This document shows, piece by piece, positions 8,350 through 16,126 of a stretch of DNA of 31,477 nucleotides. The DNA is from a bacterium UBP8_UBA6595 (GTDB lineage Bacteria > Margulisbacteria > Marinamargulisbacteria > UBA6595). Both the position numbers and the translations under genes were made by a program. The notes below the pieces were generated by a model. The model was not told the origin of the DNA, did no database searches, and worked only from the letters and a program-made list of their open reading frames with translations. Location of the stretch: the NCBI GenBank assembly GCA_002433595.1, contig DJIL01000027.1, positions 1-31,477 of the forward strand, in the 5' to 3' direction. How positions within the stretch are numbered: the stretch's first letter is position 1; every line of letters starts with the position of its first letter.

Positions 8350-9255
8350 CTAAATTAACACCGTTAATGTTTGAATGGCGGACTCTGGTGTCACCATCGG
8401 CGTTTGCTGGGTTTGAACACAATGAGAAAAATGGGCAATTTGTGCACCCAGCGCATCCCCCGGTACTATTTCAACGGAAATACCTTCTGGGTTCTGATCT
8501 GAATACTGGGTTACGCTCGGACCCGACAAGTCGACCATTGCATACCCCTGTGTACCCGTAATCGTGGCGGTTCGTTGTCGAAACGGGTGCGCCCAACTCA
8601 CCTGAATGAGGGCACTTTGATTCTGGTGATATTCCAACGCAATATTGGCGTGGCACGCATAACCGGGCCGATGAGAATCATTTGTATGTACTGTAGACCC
8701 AATGGGTGAGGCTCCCATTAAATACGAGACTAAGTCCACATCGTGAACCCCCAAGTCCAACAACACATCCGAATCCGTAATTTGAGAGGGTAACGGGCTT
8801 AACCGTTGGGTATTAATTGAAATAATAGTCCCCAGGGCGCCCGTATCTAGTAAGCGTTTAACCGCTACAATGGCTGGGTTAAACCGCTCAACATGACCAA
8901 TCATCACCGTCACACCACCCCCAGCTGCATGAATCTGTTCGGCATCAGCCACTGTTTTCGCAATGGGTTTTTCAATTAATACCGACACGCCTGCCGCAAT
9001 ACACGCCAATGCCACGGATGCATGAGCCGCTGTGGAGACGGCAATGCTTACGGCATCCAACGTCTCAGTCGCCAGCATTGTTTCATAATTTGTATACGCT
9101 TGGCAACCGTATTGATTGGCATAGGTATGGGTTCGATCTCGATTTGAATCGCATACCGAAACCAACTCAGCCCCGGAATACTGATGCCAATGCTTGGCAT
9201 GGTGCCGTCCCATATTGCCCAGTCCAATGACTGCCACACGTACTGTTTGTATCAT
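8350..9255 (-). CDS. Gfo/Idh/MocA-family NAD(P)-dependent sugar oxidoreductase
   Basis: The 301-residue protein has an N-terminal Rossmann fold with GLGNMG at 11-16, the family EKP motif at 95-97 and the GHVERFNP block at 120-127. DLGVHDVDL around 167-175 supplies the catalytic Asp/His. The HVERFNP and GVHD blocks resemble UDP-GlcNAc 3-dehydrogenases (GnnA type) that make the amino sugar of some lipid A molecules, which would suit a diderm. Inositol or other sugar dehydrogenases are equally possible on sequence alone. It lies downstream of the giant outer-membrane gene on the same strand, with its own -10 box 8 bases before the ATG. The convergent amidase ends 25 bp from its stop. Confidence 0.88.
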   Translation of the reverse strand: MIQTVRVAVIGLGNMGRHHAKHWHQYSGAELVSVCDSNRDRTHTYANQYGCQAYTNYETMLATETLDAVSIAVSTAAHASVALACIAAGVSVLIEKPIAKTVADAEQIHAAGGGVTVMIGHVERFNPAIVAVKRLLDTGALGTIISINTQRLSPLPSQITDSDVLLDLGVHDVDLVSYLMGASPIGSTVHTNDSHRPGYACHANIALEYHQNQSALIQVSWAHPFRQRTATITGTQGYAMVDLSGPSVTQYSDQNPEGISVEIVPGDALGAQIAHFSHCVQTQQTPMVTPESAIQTLTVLI

Positions 9256-9263
9256 ATCCTTAT

Positions 9264-9293
9264 AGTGTACCGGTGAGTACCGCTCGAGGACAA
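9264..9293 (-). promoter_or_regulatory. Promoter of the Gfo/Idh/MocA gene, probably leaderless
   Basis: On the minus strand TACACT (9269 to 9264) stands 8 bases before the ATG, with TTGTCC 18 bp upstream (9293 to 9288). There is no Shine-Dalgarno sequence. Confidence 0.5.
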
Positions 9294-9314
9294 CTCTTTC
9301 TGTTTAAATCCTAT

Positions 9315-12300
9315 TTAAAAATCAACCCGTGTGGTTAGAATAACCCCCCCCACATCATAGCTATTTTCCGACTCAATATGATCCATAATACTGGAAAAAT
9401 ACCCACTGCCCGTTACGGTGATTTTATCCAAAAACTGAACACGGGCTGGAACATTAATCGCCACATTTAAACTCAAGTTCCGAATATAATCTTCTCGATT
9501 TCGAATAGCAATGTTGGTCACAATACCCGCCCCACTGCGCAACGAACTCTGATCTAGCGTGTTAAAATCTTGGCCCGTTGTGTACAGCCAGTCCATCGTA
9601 ATATCCACTGAAACCAACGGCTTCTGTTTGTATAGTTTGACATTTATTGCATGCGATTCCCCCATCTTGGTACCCTGATTTTCCGATGTTTCAGCGGTTT
9701 TATAGCTGTAATCGTAATCAACATCCATGAACGACCATGGCCGCCACACAAACCCGGCGCGGCCCACAATTTGGGAAAACTGTGCGTATTTTCGAGTAAC
9801 AGTCTCCGCCGGGCGATGCGTGGATTCTGTTTTAGACAATTGCCCCCCTCCCCCAGTCAGCGATAACCAGGACTGCCACTGCCAGTCTAAATCTGCACGG
9901 TACGTGTATGCATACTGCACCAACTGCTCATCATACTGACTGGGCAATTGAACATCGGATTTAGAAATAACGGTGTTTTTTTTGCTGTGCTGACCAATAC
10001 GCACCCAGTCAATCACCGTTGTGAGTTCCAATTGCTTAGCAATTGGTGCTGAAACACTTAGGGATAGATCTTGCTCTCTATTGAGAAACGTACCCTGCGC
10101 CTCCGTTGTCATAGTCCGAGCCAAAAATTGCGTCTTGCGTCCCCAATCAATCCGTGTGCGAAAGCGATTGTAGGGCGCTGCCGTCAATTCCGTTTGTATA
10201 TCACTAACCTCCGAATAGTCAATGACTTGGTTTTCGGCGTCGGATCGATCCACTGTTTGAGAATCATAATGACTAATGGCCTGCGTCCAGCGAATGGCTG
10301 TGGCCAAAGGCCCCATGGGAACCCCCGCCACATGCACACTGCCTGGCGTAAACGATAACCGATGGGTAGTGTCTTGGCTGTCTCGCGCACTATGTATGGT
10401 TTCAGTCTCAGATAAACCCGCATCCTGATAGCGCGTTAATCCGTCCGAATCTATCCGTTGATTGTCAAAGGAATAGCCATACTCCCAATATCGAAAAAAC
10501 GATCGATTATGCTTGAATAAAACGTCTCCGGCTAAAGCCATTGTTCGGCTATTGGACAGCGACCGCTGCTGGTCCCCCGTTTGCATCCGATTATCTGTAT
10601 TTGCGAGTAGTGTTTGCACATTGATTTTACGAATAGTCATAAACGATACTGGCGAAAAATCACGATATGTAATCGATAATGTATTGTGCTGTGTGCGCAT
10701 TAGTTTGTTGTTTTGCATTTGCTCAAACGCGCTATAACTCGCCATTAGGTTGGAGCGCCGAAAAAACTGAAGCCGCTGACTGATCCAAGGCACATTAAAC
10801 GAAACCAACATTGGGTATACCTCCAACCGTTCCAGTTGATATAATTGACGGCTCTCTTGGCGACCGTATTGTCCCAAAACAGCGCTTTCGTAGACTTTAT
10901 CCCGATACTGCACATTAGTACTTAGCCAATAATACGGCGTATAGGTTAACTTTCCGGTGACATCGGGCACATAGTCTAAGTAGGTGGCTTGACCCGTGTG
11001 TGTGTAGATTGAATCAATAATAGAATCCAATTGAATATGCATGGCTGAATTGGGCTTAAGCACACTCAGAAACTTTTTTGTATTCACTTCACGGGTATTG
11101 CTGGAATCCGGCAACGCTTCCTTACTATGGCTGCGTGAATATAGTGCGGTTAGATTAACGGCGTCCATCCACAAGACATTGGTCTGACTGTACACGGTTT
11201 TAATATCGTGCTGTCCTGAATAACGGGCTTGATTCTGAGCGGTGTCTATTTTAGCCGATTGCTGCGCATTCATAACGGTCTTTAAGTACTCGGGGCCAAA
11301 CCCGATTTTTGCCTGATACCGATTCATTTTTTCATTAATTTTATAATTGCTGGACGCGGGCTGACGCTCTGTTGTGCGTTGGTATTCATACTGAAACTGT
11401 GTCTCTAGGCCGTGCCACACCCATTGGTCCGAGCCTAGCAAGATTTGCTGATTATTATTGTATACCGAATCATCATTGCTATGCGGCCGATAGACGCGAC
11501 GGTTTTCTACTTGAGAAAACAGGTGTTGATTTTTACCTAGCGTGTAGTCCATTCGCCCCTTCCACGCGGCGGTTCCACTGGATTCCGTCATTGTACCCAC
11601 CGGGTCAAATGTATTATCAATAACTATGCTCTGCCCCGATACCTGCACGCGGTCCGTTAGCCCGTACTGCCCACTTACTTTGTAAGCACTGCTTTGCTGA
11701 ACCTGGCGAGCCCCATCGCCTGCCTCATAGTACCGATACTCTACATTAACCACATCCGCCGATGATACTGTAATGGTTTGAAATTGAAACCCACCCTGAA
11801 TATAGTTGATTGAATAGTCTGAATTTCGATTTAAAATGATACCCATTGTTCCGATTTTTTTAATCCGAATTACCTCGGAGCCTTCAACAATGTCTGAATG
11901 AATCAATCGGTATTGCCCATCTATCCCTGGCTGCACATGGGTCTCTTCTATTGTGATTTCTTTGCGCTGGAAATTATTCTCGGCCAAGGCTACCTCCACG
12001 TTAATATTCCCACGATCGCCCCAATCGTACCCGGCTGAAAACCCATATGTTTTATTATCTAGCATAGCCCCCGATTCTAAATTCGCTGGCGTCTCATAAT
12101 ACAAATACACCGTGGTTCCCATTGGTAGTATTTCGGTTAAATTGGATTGCTGATGTTCTTCGCTATCCGAATTTCTAAAAAACTGTATCTCTAACTTATT
12201 CCCCTGATTCAAGTAACGAACTGCATACGCATATGCATTCAGCTCAATAGCCGACGGTGACCCTGGGTTAACAACCACGCGTTGAATACTATTCTTATTC

Positions 12301-14102
12301 ACTGGCAATGCCGGCAGCGATAACGAGTCTCCCAGGCTGTCTGATGCATACACCACCGCTTCACCACTGGATTGATTCAACCGCAACACCCCAATCATTT
12401 GCTGCGACGATCGGTATGCGTATGTCACCGAATACTGTGTACCGGACTGGATAGCCGCCCCTGTTATAGTCCCGTCGTATGCGCTCGATGTGTCGGGATT
12501 AATAGCAAGGACAGAATTCGCCTCGTCCATTACCTGTACGGTAGTTAAATCAACCGGATTATGACTCAATAGCACTTGATTACCCGAAGCGATGACTGTT
12601 TCTGTAATCGTAGGAGACTGCTTATCGTCTGCGCGCACAAACTCATTCATGTATGACCCCTTAATTTGAAACCTATTGTTCGGTTCATTGGCATCGCCAT
12701 ACCGTGTGTTTTGGCGAATCGTTTCATACTGAATCTTAATGGTATCCGGATGGCGAATCGGATAAGCAAAATACACTTGGCCTGTGTAATAGTTCACCGT
12801 ATAATCGTACTGCTCCATCACTATCCGGTTGTTTAATTGAATGGTGACGGATCGTGGAATAACCGACGCGTATTCTAAGTAAAATGGCCCTCTAGAATCA
12901 TTGGCAATAATGGTCTCTGTTTGTGTCTGTACGTCGTAATAGTTGTAGGCAATTTTGAGCGCATTTTGGGTGCTGGCAATGGGGTATTTGATACGCAAGT
13001 GGCCATCGCGATAATCAAAGTCGTAATCCACCACACTTTGCAACAGAGCCTCACGCCCGTTGGGTTGAATCAGCGTCACGGTTTCAGACCCGACGACCGC
13101 ATTGGTAGTCCCCAGCTGAATAACGGGTTTTTCTGGGTGGGTCACCGCCACCCGATTCACTACGGGCTCTTGCCAGCTGGTACGCGGGGGCTTCCATTCA
13201 AACTCACCCCCAATAAATGATTTTCGACTCCGTGCTGCTGGCAAAAAATCAGCAATTGGGTTGGTAAACTCATACAACACCTTGATAAACTGAGCGTCTG
13301 TTTTAGGCGAATCAAAAATTAGCGAACCCGTTGTGTAATTTACCCTGTACGCAGCTGTTTCTTGATTATTAATTAGAACCTTAACAGAGCCATCCAGTAA
13401 ATTTCGATTTGGTAAGGGGTAATCAGTGCCTCCATTCCCATAAAAAGTCACGCGTTTGGGCTTTGATTTTTCACGCCCCATGACAAAGTGCCCCCCCCAC
13501 TGCGAGCCGTAATTGCCCTGAACGGATAACCCATTAAGCGATCGGTTTAAATTTAAAAACTCGCCATTACTTAATGAAGTCGTAAAATCCCCTAAAAAAA
13601 CCTCGGCGGTTTTATACTTTATTAAAATATCCGTGATCATGTCAAAGTCGGGCTCTTTAGACACTCGAAATCGAATAGACATCGCATCACTATACTGACC
13701 CGTTAACGATAAATCGTATCGATTGTCGTTGCGAAATGCAGTATTGGCAACAATATCGGGTGGCAGTTGTTGATAAGCATAAGACTGTCGTATTACAGAC
13801 AGTCTCTGACCTGTCGCAGTAGACGGACTCTGATTGCGACGCATAAACTTCAATTCTAAAAACCCATCCACGTCCACAACCATCGCTGGCGAAGCGGCGG
13901 GGGAGGGCTCAATATAGTTACCGGGAATCGCCACCGTATGGACTTGAGCAGGCGGGGCATAAATAGTGCCTGAATCCATGGGAACTGGGCCCATTATGGC
14001 CGATGGTTGAAGCCCCCAGACAAGCCCCCCGACACCAAAGGCCCAGCCCATCGCAACTATTCGCATTCCCTCACCGAATCGTGTATGTTTTTGATTCGTC
14101 AC
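9315..14102 (-). CDS. Giant secreted beta-rich outer-membrane protein with SprA-like repeats
   Basis: 1595 residues starting at GTG 14102; an internal ATG (residue 13) precedes a hydrophobic signal segment, MRIVAMGWAFGVGG onward, ending near residue 35. The first ~800 residues contain at least four copies of a motif of the form Y-x-V-N-Y-x-x-G-x-[LIV]-x-F followed ~12 residues later by I-x-[VI]-x-Y: about 252-279, 360-389, 433-460 and 763-791. Such repeats are found in SprA, the giant barrel of type IX secretion. Residues ~800-1595 look like a succession of amphipathic strands with aromatic ends, and the protein ends VDF with the terminal Phe of barrel proteins. No gliding or type IX partner gene is in the window. 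A specific function cannot be assigned; a transporter or secretion barrel is the leading inference. Confidence 0.85.
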   Translation of the reverse strand: MTNQKHTRFGEGMRIVAMGWAFGVGGLVWGLQPSAIMGPVPMDSGTIYAPPAQVHTVAIPGNYIEPSPAASPAMVVDVDGFLELKFMRRNQSPSTATGQRLSVIRQSYAYQQLPPDIVANTAFRNDNRYDLSLTGQYSDAMSIRFRVSKEPDFDMITDILIKYKTAEVFLGDFTTSLSNGEFLNLNRSLNGLSVQGNYGSQWGGHFVMGREKSKPKRVTFYGNGGTDYPLPNRNLLDGSVKVLINNQETAAYRVNYTTGSLIFDSPKTDAQFIKVLYEFTNPIADFLPAARSRKSFIGGEFEWKPPRTSWQEPVVNRVAVTHPEKPVIQLGTTNAVVGSETVTLIQPNGREALLQSVVDYDFDYRDGHLRIKYPIASTQNALKIAYNYYDVQTQTETIIANDSRGPFYLEYASVIPRSVTIQLNNRIVMEQYDYTVNYYTGQVYFAYPIRHPDTIKIQYETIRQNTRYGDANEPNNRFQIKGSYMNEFVRADDKQSPTITETVIASGNQVLLSHNPVDLTTVQVMDEANSVLAINPDTSSAYDGTITGAAIQSGTQYSVTYAYRSSQQMIGVLRLNQSSGEAVVYASDSLGDSLSLPALPVNKNSIQRVVVNPGSPSAIELNAYAYAVRYLNQGNKLEIQFFRNSDSEEHQQSNLTEILPMGTTVYLYYETPANLESGAMLDNKTYGFSAGYDWGDRGNINVEVALAENNFQRKEITIEETHVQPGIDGQYRLIHSDIVEGSEVIRIKKIGTMGIILNRNSDYSINYIQGGFQFQTITVSSADVVNVEYRYYEAGDGARQVQQSSAYKVSGQYGLTDRVQVSGQSIVIDNTFDPVGTMTESSGTAAWKGRMDYTLGKNQHLFSQVENRRVYRPHSNDDSVYNNNQQILLGSDQWVWHGLETQFQYEYQRTTERQPASSNYKINEKMNRYQAKIGFGPEYLKTVMNAQQSAKIDTAQNQARYSGQHDIKTVYSQTNVLWMDAVNLTALYSRSHSKEALPDSSNTREVNTKKFLSVLKPNSAMHIQLDSIIDSIYTHTGQATYLDYVPDVTGKLTYTPYYWLSTNVQYRDKVYESAVLGQYGRQESRQLYQLERLEVYPMLVSFNVPWISQRLQFFRRSNLMASYSAFEQMQNNKLMRTQHNTLSITYRDFSPVSFMTIRKINVQTLLANTDNRMQTGDQQRSLSNSRTMALAGDVLFKHNRSFFRYWEYGYSFDNQRIDSDGLTRYQDAGLSETETIHSARDSQDTTHRLSFTPGSVHVAGVPMGPLATAIRWTQAISHYDSQTVDRSDAENQVIDYSEVSDIQTELTAAPYNRFRTRIDWGRKTQFLARTMTTEAQGTFLNREQDLSLSVSAPIAKQLELTTVIDWVRIGQHSKKNTVISKSDVQLPSQYDEQLVQYAYTYRADLDWQWQSWLSLTGGGGQLSKTESTHRPAETVTRKYAQFSQIVGRAGFVWRPWSFMDVDYDYSYKTAETSENQGTKMGESHAINVKLYKQKPLVSVDITMDWLYTTGQDFNTLDQSSLRSGAGIVTNIAIRNREDYIRNLSLNVAINVPARVQFLDKITVTGSGYFSSIMDHIESENSYDVGGVILTTRVDF

Positions 14103-14112
14103 AGCTGCGTTA

Positions 14113-14118
14113 ATTATA
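14113..14118 (-). promoter_or_regulatory. -10 element of the giant outer-membrane gene
   Basis: A perfect TATAAT on the minus strand lies 10 bases before the GTG start. The -35 region is weak and there is no Shine-Dalgarno sequence. It shares a 77-bp divergent region with queE. Confidence 0.5.
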
Positions 14119-14161
14119 CACCGGCAGGACTGTTTGTTGAACCCAGCATTAAACCCAGCTA

Positions 14162-14170
14162 TGCTACACT
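14162..14170 (+). promoter_or_regulatory. queE extended -10 promoter
   Basis: TGCTACACT (TGn plus TACACT at 14165-14170) is an extended -10 element. The queE ATG begins 9 bases later with no Shine-Dalgarno sequence, consistent with a leaderless or near-leaderless mRNA. Confidence 0.55.
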
Positions 14171-14179
14171 AATTAACCC

Positions 14180-14872
14180 ATGACAATAAAACTAGCAATC
14201 GTCAATAACCAGCCGGCTATTTTTCATACCCTCCAGGGGGAAGGCCCGTATGCCGGAACCCCTGCCGTATTTATTCGAACAGCGGTATGCAATTTAACCT
14301 GCACATGGTGCGACACTCCCTACACCTGGGATTGGTCCCGCTACCCCAAAGAGAAGCACATGGGTACATACTCAATTTCAAATGTCTGTGCATGTATTCA
14401 AGACTACAACCCCCAGCATATTGTATTTACTGGCGGGGAGCCCTTGCTCCAGCAGCAGGCCCTGCACTTAGTGTTGAACCAGCTCCACTCAGAGGCAACC
14501 ATTGAGATTGAAACCAACGGAACAAAACAGCCAATTCCCGAGCTAGACCGAGCGGTCCATGCGTATAATGTATCCCTCAAGCTGCCCAACTCTGGCCAAC
14601 CCTACACCGCGTGCATTGTTCCTGACTCCGTCCGTTATTTTGCACACAATAAAAAAGCATTTTTTAAATTTGTTGTCCAAACACCGGTCGATATCGATGC
14701 CATTATTGAGCTAGCGACTACCTACGCCATTCCACACACTCGTATTGGGCTAATGCCCGAAGGTACCGATTCACACACACTGCGTGTGGCAAGCCCCTGG
14801 GTTATTGACGCCTGCTTAACTCACGGCTTTCGATTTTTGGACCGACTGCATATTCATATCGGTATTGCATAA
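14180..14872 (+). CDS. queE: 7-carboxy-7-deazaguanine synthase (radical SAM, QueE)
   Basis: QueE converts 6-carboxytetrahydropterin to 7-carboxy-7-deazaguanine on the way to queuosine in tRNA. The 230-residue protein has the radical-SAM cluster motif as C37-x3-C41-x2-C44, preceded by the substrate-binding HTLQGEGPYAGTPAVF. The SAM-binding GGEP follows at 85-88 and the IEIETNGT strand in mid-protein. It ends RLHIHIGIA, comparable to the short C-terminus of proteobacterial QueE proteins. No other queuosine gene is nearby. Its last 71 bp overlap the convergent KilAC-like gene, an unusually long 3' overlap. Confidence 0.94.
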   Translation: MTIKLAIVNNQPAIFHTLQGEGPYAGTPAVFIRTAVCNLTCTWCDTPYTWDWSRYPKEKHMGTYSISNVCACIQDYNPQHIVFTGGEPLLQQQALHLVLNQLHSEATIEIETNGTKQPIPELDRAVHAYNVSLKLPNSGQPYTACIVPDSVRYFAHNKKAFFKFVVQTPVDIDAIIELATTYAIPHTRIGLMPEGTDSHTLRVASPWVIDACLTHGFRFLDRLHIHIGIA

Positions 14873-15119
14873 GCATTCCAATCACGACTAAGTACTGAAT
14901 CAACGCCACCCCGCTATGCGTCACAAACACACTAAGCATGCCATAATGTGGCGCGCAGGGGTTGGGCTCGATAACGCAGACAAAATACCCCCTTGAAACA
15001 TACTGAGGCTTTGGCACATAGTCGTTGCCGAAAATCCCCATACGATGCAACTGTTTCATTAACCACGGCCCGTGGACGTTCAACGTCTTTGAAACCTCAA
15101 ACAGTGTTACATTAATCAT
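14802..15119 (-). CDS. Phage antirepressor KilAC-domain-like small protein
   Basis: 105 residues from the ATG at 15119; an ATG at 15146 would add nine residues but overlaps a TATAAT (15150 to 15145), so the inner start is preferred. The order of motifs matches the C-terminal KilAC/ANT domain of phage antirepressors: a winged-helix-like LMKQLHRMGIF (20-30), then PKPQYV (36-41), RGYFVCVI (43-50) and VTHSGVALIQYL (66-77). The N-terminal Bro/AntA/Rha domain of full antirepressors is absent, so it may be a remnant or a dedicated small regulator. The last ~25 residues are encoded across the end of queE. It is divergent from the HTH gene at 15325, as expected of a regulatory switch. The similarity is recognised by eye and is moderately sure. 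Confidence 0.65.
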   Translation of the reverse strand: MINVTLFEVSKTLNVHGPWLMKQLHRMGIFGNDYVPKPQYVSRGYFVCVIEPNPCAPHYGMLSVFVTHSGVALIQYLVVIGMLMQYRYEYAVGPKIESRELSRRQ

Positions 15120-15179
15120 GTGTTTATATATACCATGACTCTGCATTATACTTTCTAGTTGAACCCTTTACTTCAGCCA

Positions 15180-15258
15180 TTTTTTTTCAACCAAACAGGT
15201 CATAAGCCCCTTCATTACAAATGAAAAAACATTTTTTTTTGTAACATTAGGTTTTTTT
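15180..15258. other. Phased A/T tracts, possible bent DNA
   Basis: Between the divergent KilAC-like and HTH genes lie T8 (15180-15187), A6 (15224-15229), T9 (15232-15240) and T7 (15252-15258). Centre-to-centre distances are about 43, 10 and 19 bases, close to multiples of a helical turn. An imperfect inverted repeat, TTACAAATG...CATTT(T6)GTAA, spans about 15216-15244. This is the pattern of intrinsically curved promoter-upstream DNA or an operator region. Confidence 0.4.
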
Positions 15259-15287
15259 GTATCAAAATTAATTGCCCAGAAATTGGG

Positions 15288-15317
15288 TTGCGAACTTACA
15301 AAGAATAATTTTATACT
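15288..15317 (+). promoter_or_regulatory. Promoter of the small HTH gene, leaderless
   Basis: TTGCGA (15288-15293), an 18-bp spacer and TATACT (15312-15317) lie 7 bases upstream of the ATG at 15325. The inverted repeat CCCAgaaatTGGG at 15275-15287 abuts the -35 box and could be an operator. Confidence 0.55.
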
Positions 15318-15324
15318 AATAGCC

Positions 15325-15756
15325 ATGAGCTGGCAGTCCTTTCTTAAATCGCTACTAAAGTCCTATAACTTACCCCCTCGGGTTCTGGCTCAATCGTATC
15401 GTGTAAGCGTATCGTATATTTACCATATGCTCAATGGAAAAAAAACGGCTGGATCGTATCAGAAAGTACTCGAGCTGATCCGATTTTTACGCAATCATGG
15501 CGTTCGCCAAGATTTGCTCGCTAATTTAGTGTATTTAATTATTGCGGAAAAAAAACAATCCAAAGAAATTGATAAGTTGGAAGGCTACTATAAAACATTG
15601 CTTCCCTCACAGCCAACACCCCCGTTATCAACCGATGAAACCACGCATATTGATGCGTATATTATTGAAAACATTCGCCCACTACCCCTCAATGAGAAAA
15701 AAGAAATTGTTATGAAAATTAACCAGTTTTTACTTAATGAACAGGCTGTTCACTAA
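15325..15756 (+). CDS. Small XRE-like helix-turn-helix protein
   Basis: 143 residues. The N-terminal ~55 residues look like a Cro/CI-type helix-turn-helix (LPPRVLAQSYRVSVSYIYHMLNGKK, roughly residues 16-40, with the recognition helix around SVSYIYHMLNG). A charged helical linker and a C-terminal helix near 120-137 follow. An in-frame TTG at 15283 could extend it, but the ATG at 15325 is preferred because TATACT lies exactly 7 bases before it. It converges on the receiver gene with a 23-bp overlap that contains a near-perfect palindrome. The likely role is DNA-binding regulation of this cluster; its target is unknown. Confidence 0.75.
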   Translation: MSWQSFLKSLLKSYNLPPRVLAQSYRVSVSYIYHMLNGKKTAGSYQKVLELIRFLRNHGVRQDLLANLVYLIIAEKKQSKEIDKLEGYYKTLLPSQPTPPLSTDETTHIDAYIIENIRPLPLNEKKEIVMKINQFLLNEQAVH

Positions 15757-16126
15757 ACACATTTTCAGCCACCTGTTGTAGTTTTTGAACATCAAACGGT
15801 TTGGTTAAGTTGGCCACAAATTGTTGATTGATTTCAGCCTGATCCACGTTGGGAATATCGCGATCATAAAACGCTGAAATAAGAATTGCTGGGATTTTTG
15901 GATACAAGGGCCGCACACTATCGCGGATAAATTCTAAGCCAGAATTTGGACCAATGTGGTAATCAACAATGAAGCCGTGCACGCTGGGGGTATTAACTAA
16001 ATACTTGTATGCTGATTGCACTGACGTAAACGAGCGAATAGAAAATAAGTGGGAAATCGCAATCTCAATGCTTTCATTAACGTAATCATGATCATCAATA
16101 ACAACTATCGTTTTATCCTTGTTCAT
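15734..16126 (-). CDS. Stand-alone response-regulator receiver domain
   Basis: 130 residues form a single CheY-like receiver with no output domain. The acidic pair is D11/D12, the phospho-acceptor is D55 in FIVDYHIG, the switch Ser is S84 in ILISA and the conserved Lys is K109 in LTKPF, so it should be phosphorylatable. No histidine kinase is in the window. Its ATG overlaps the stop of the CI-like gene (ATGA, 4 bp), so the two are co-translated, and its phosphorylation state may feed into that repressor. The convergent HTH gene overlaps its 3' end by 23 bp. Confidence 0.9.
   Translation of the reverse strand: MNKDKTIVVIDDHDYVNESIEIAISHLFSIRSFTSVQSAYKYLVNTPSVHGFIVDYHIGPNSGLEFIRDSVRPLYPKIPAILISAFYDRDIPNVDQAEINQQFVANLTKPFDVQKLQQVAENVFSEQPVH
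15738..15752. repeat. Palindrome TGAACAGgCTGTTCA at overlapping gene ends
   Basis: Seven-base arms flank a single G. It lies inside the 23-bp overlap of the HTH gene (plus) and the receiver gene (minus), so both proteins end with nearly the same residues, EQAVH and EQPVH. It could act as a short bidirectional hairpin or as a protein-binding site. No U-tract follows on either strand. Confidence 0.8.

Noticed and set aside
9121..9140. tRNA T-arm-like GGTTCGATCTC
   Set aside because: It lies inside the coding sequence of the dehydrogenase, and no acceptor or anticodon arm pairs around it.
14840..14872. QueE truncated at its C-terminus by the overlapping gene
   Set aside because: The ending HIHIGIA resembles the short C-terminus of proteobacterial QueE proteins, and the overall length is normal.
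15738..15752. LexA-type SOS box (GAAC...GTTC) in the HTH/receiver overlap
   Set aside because: The spacer between GAAC and GTTC is five bases, not four, and the site is at the 3' ends of both genes, far from any promoter.
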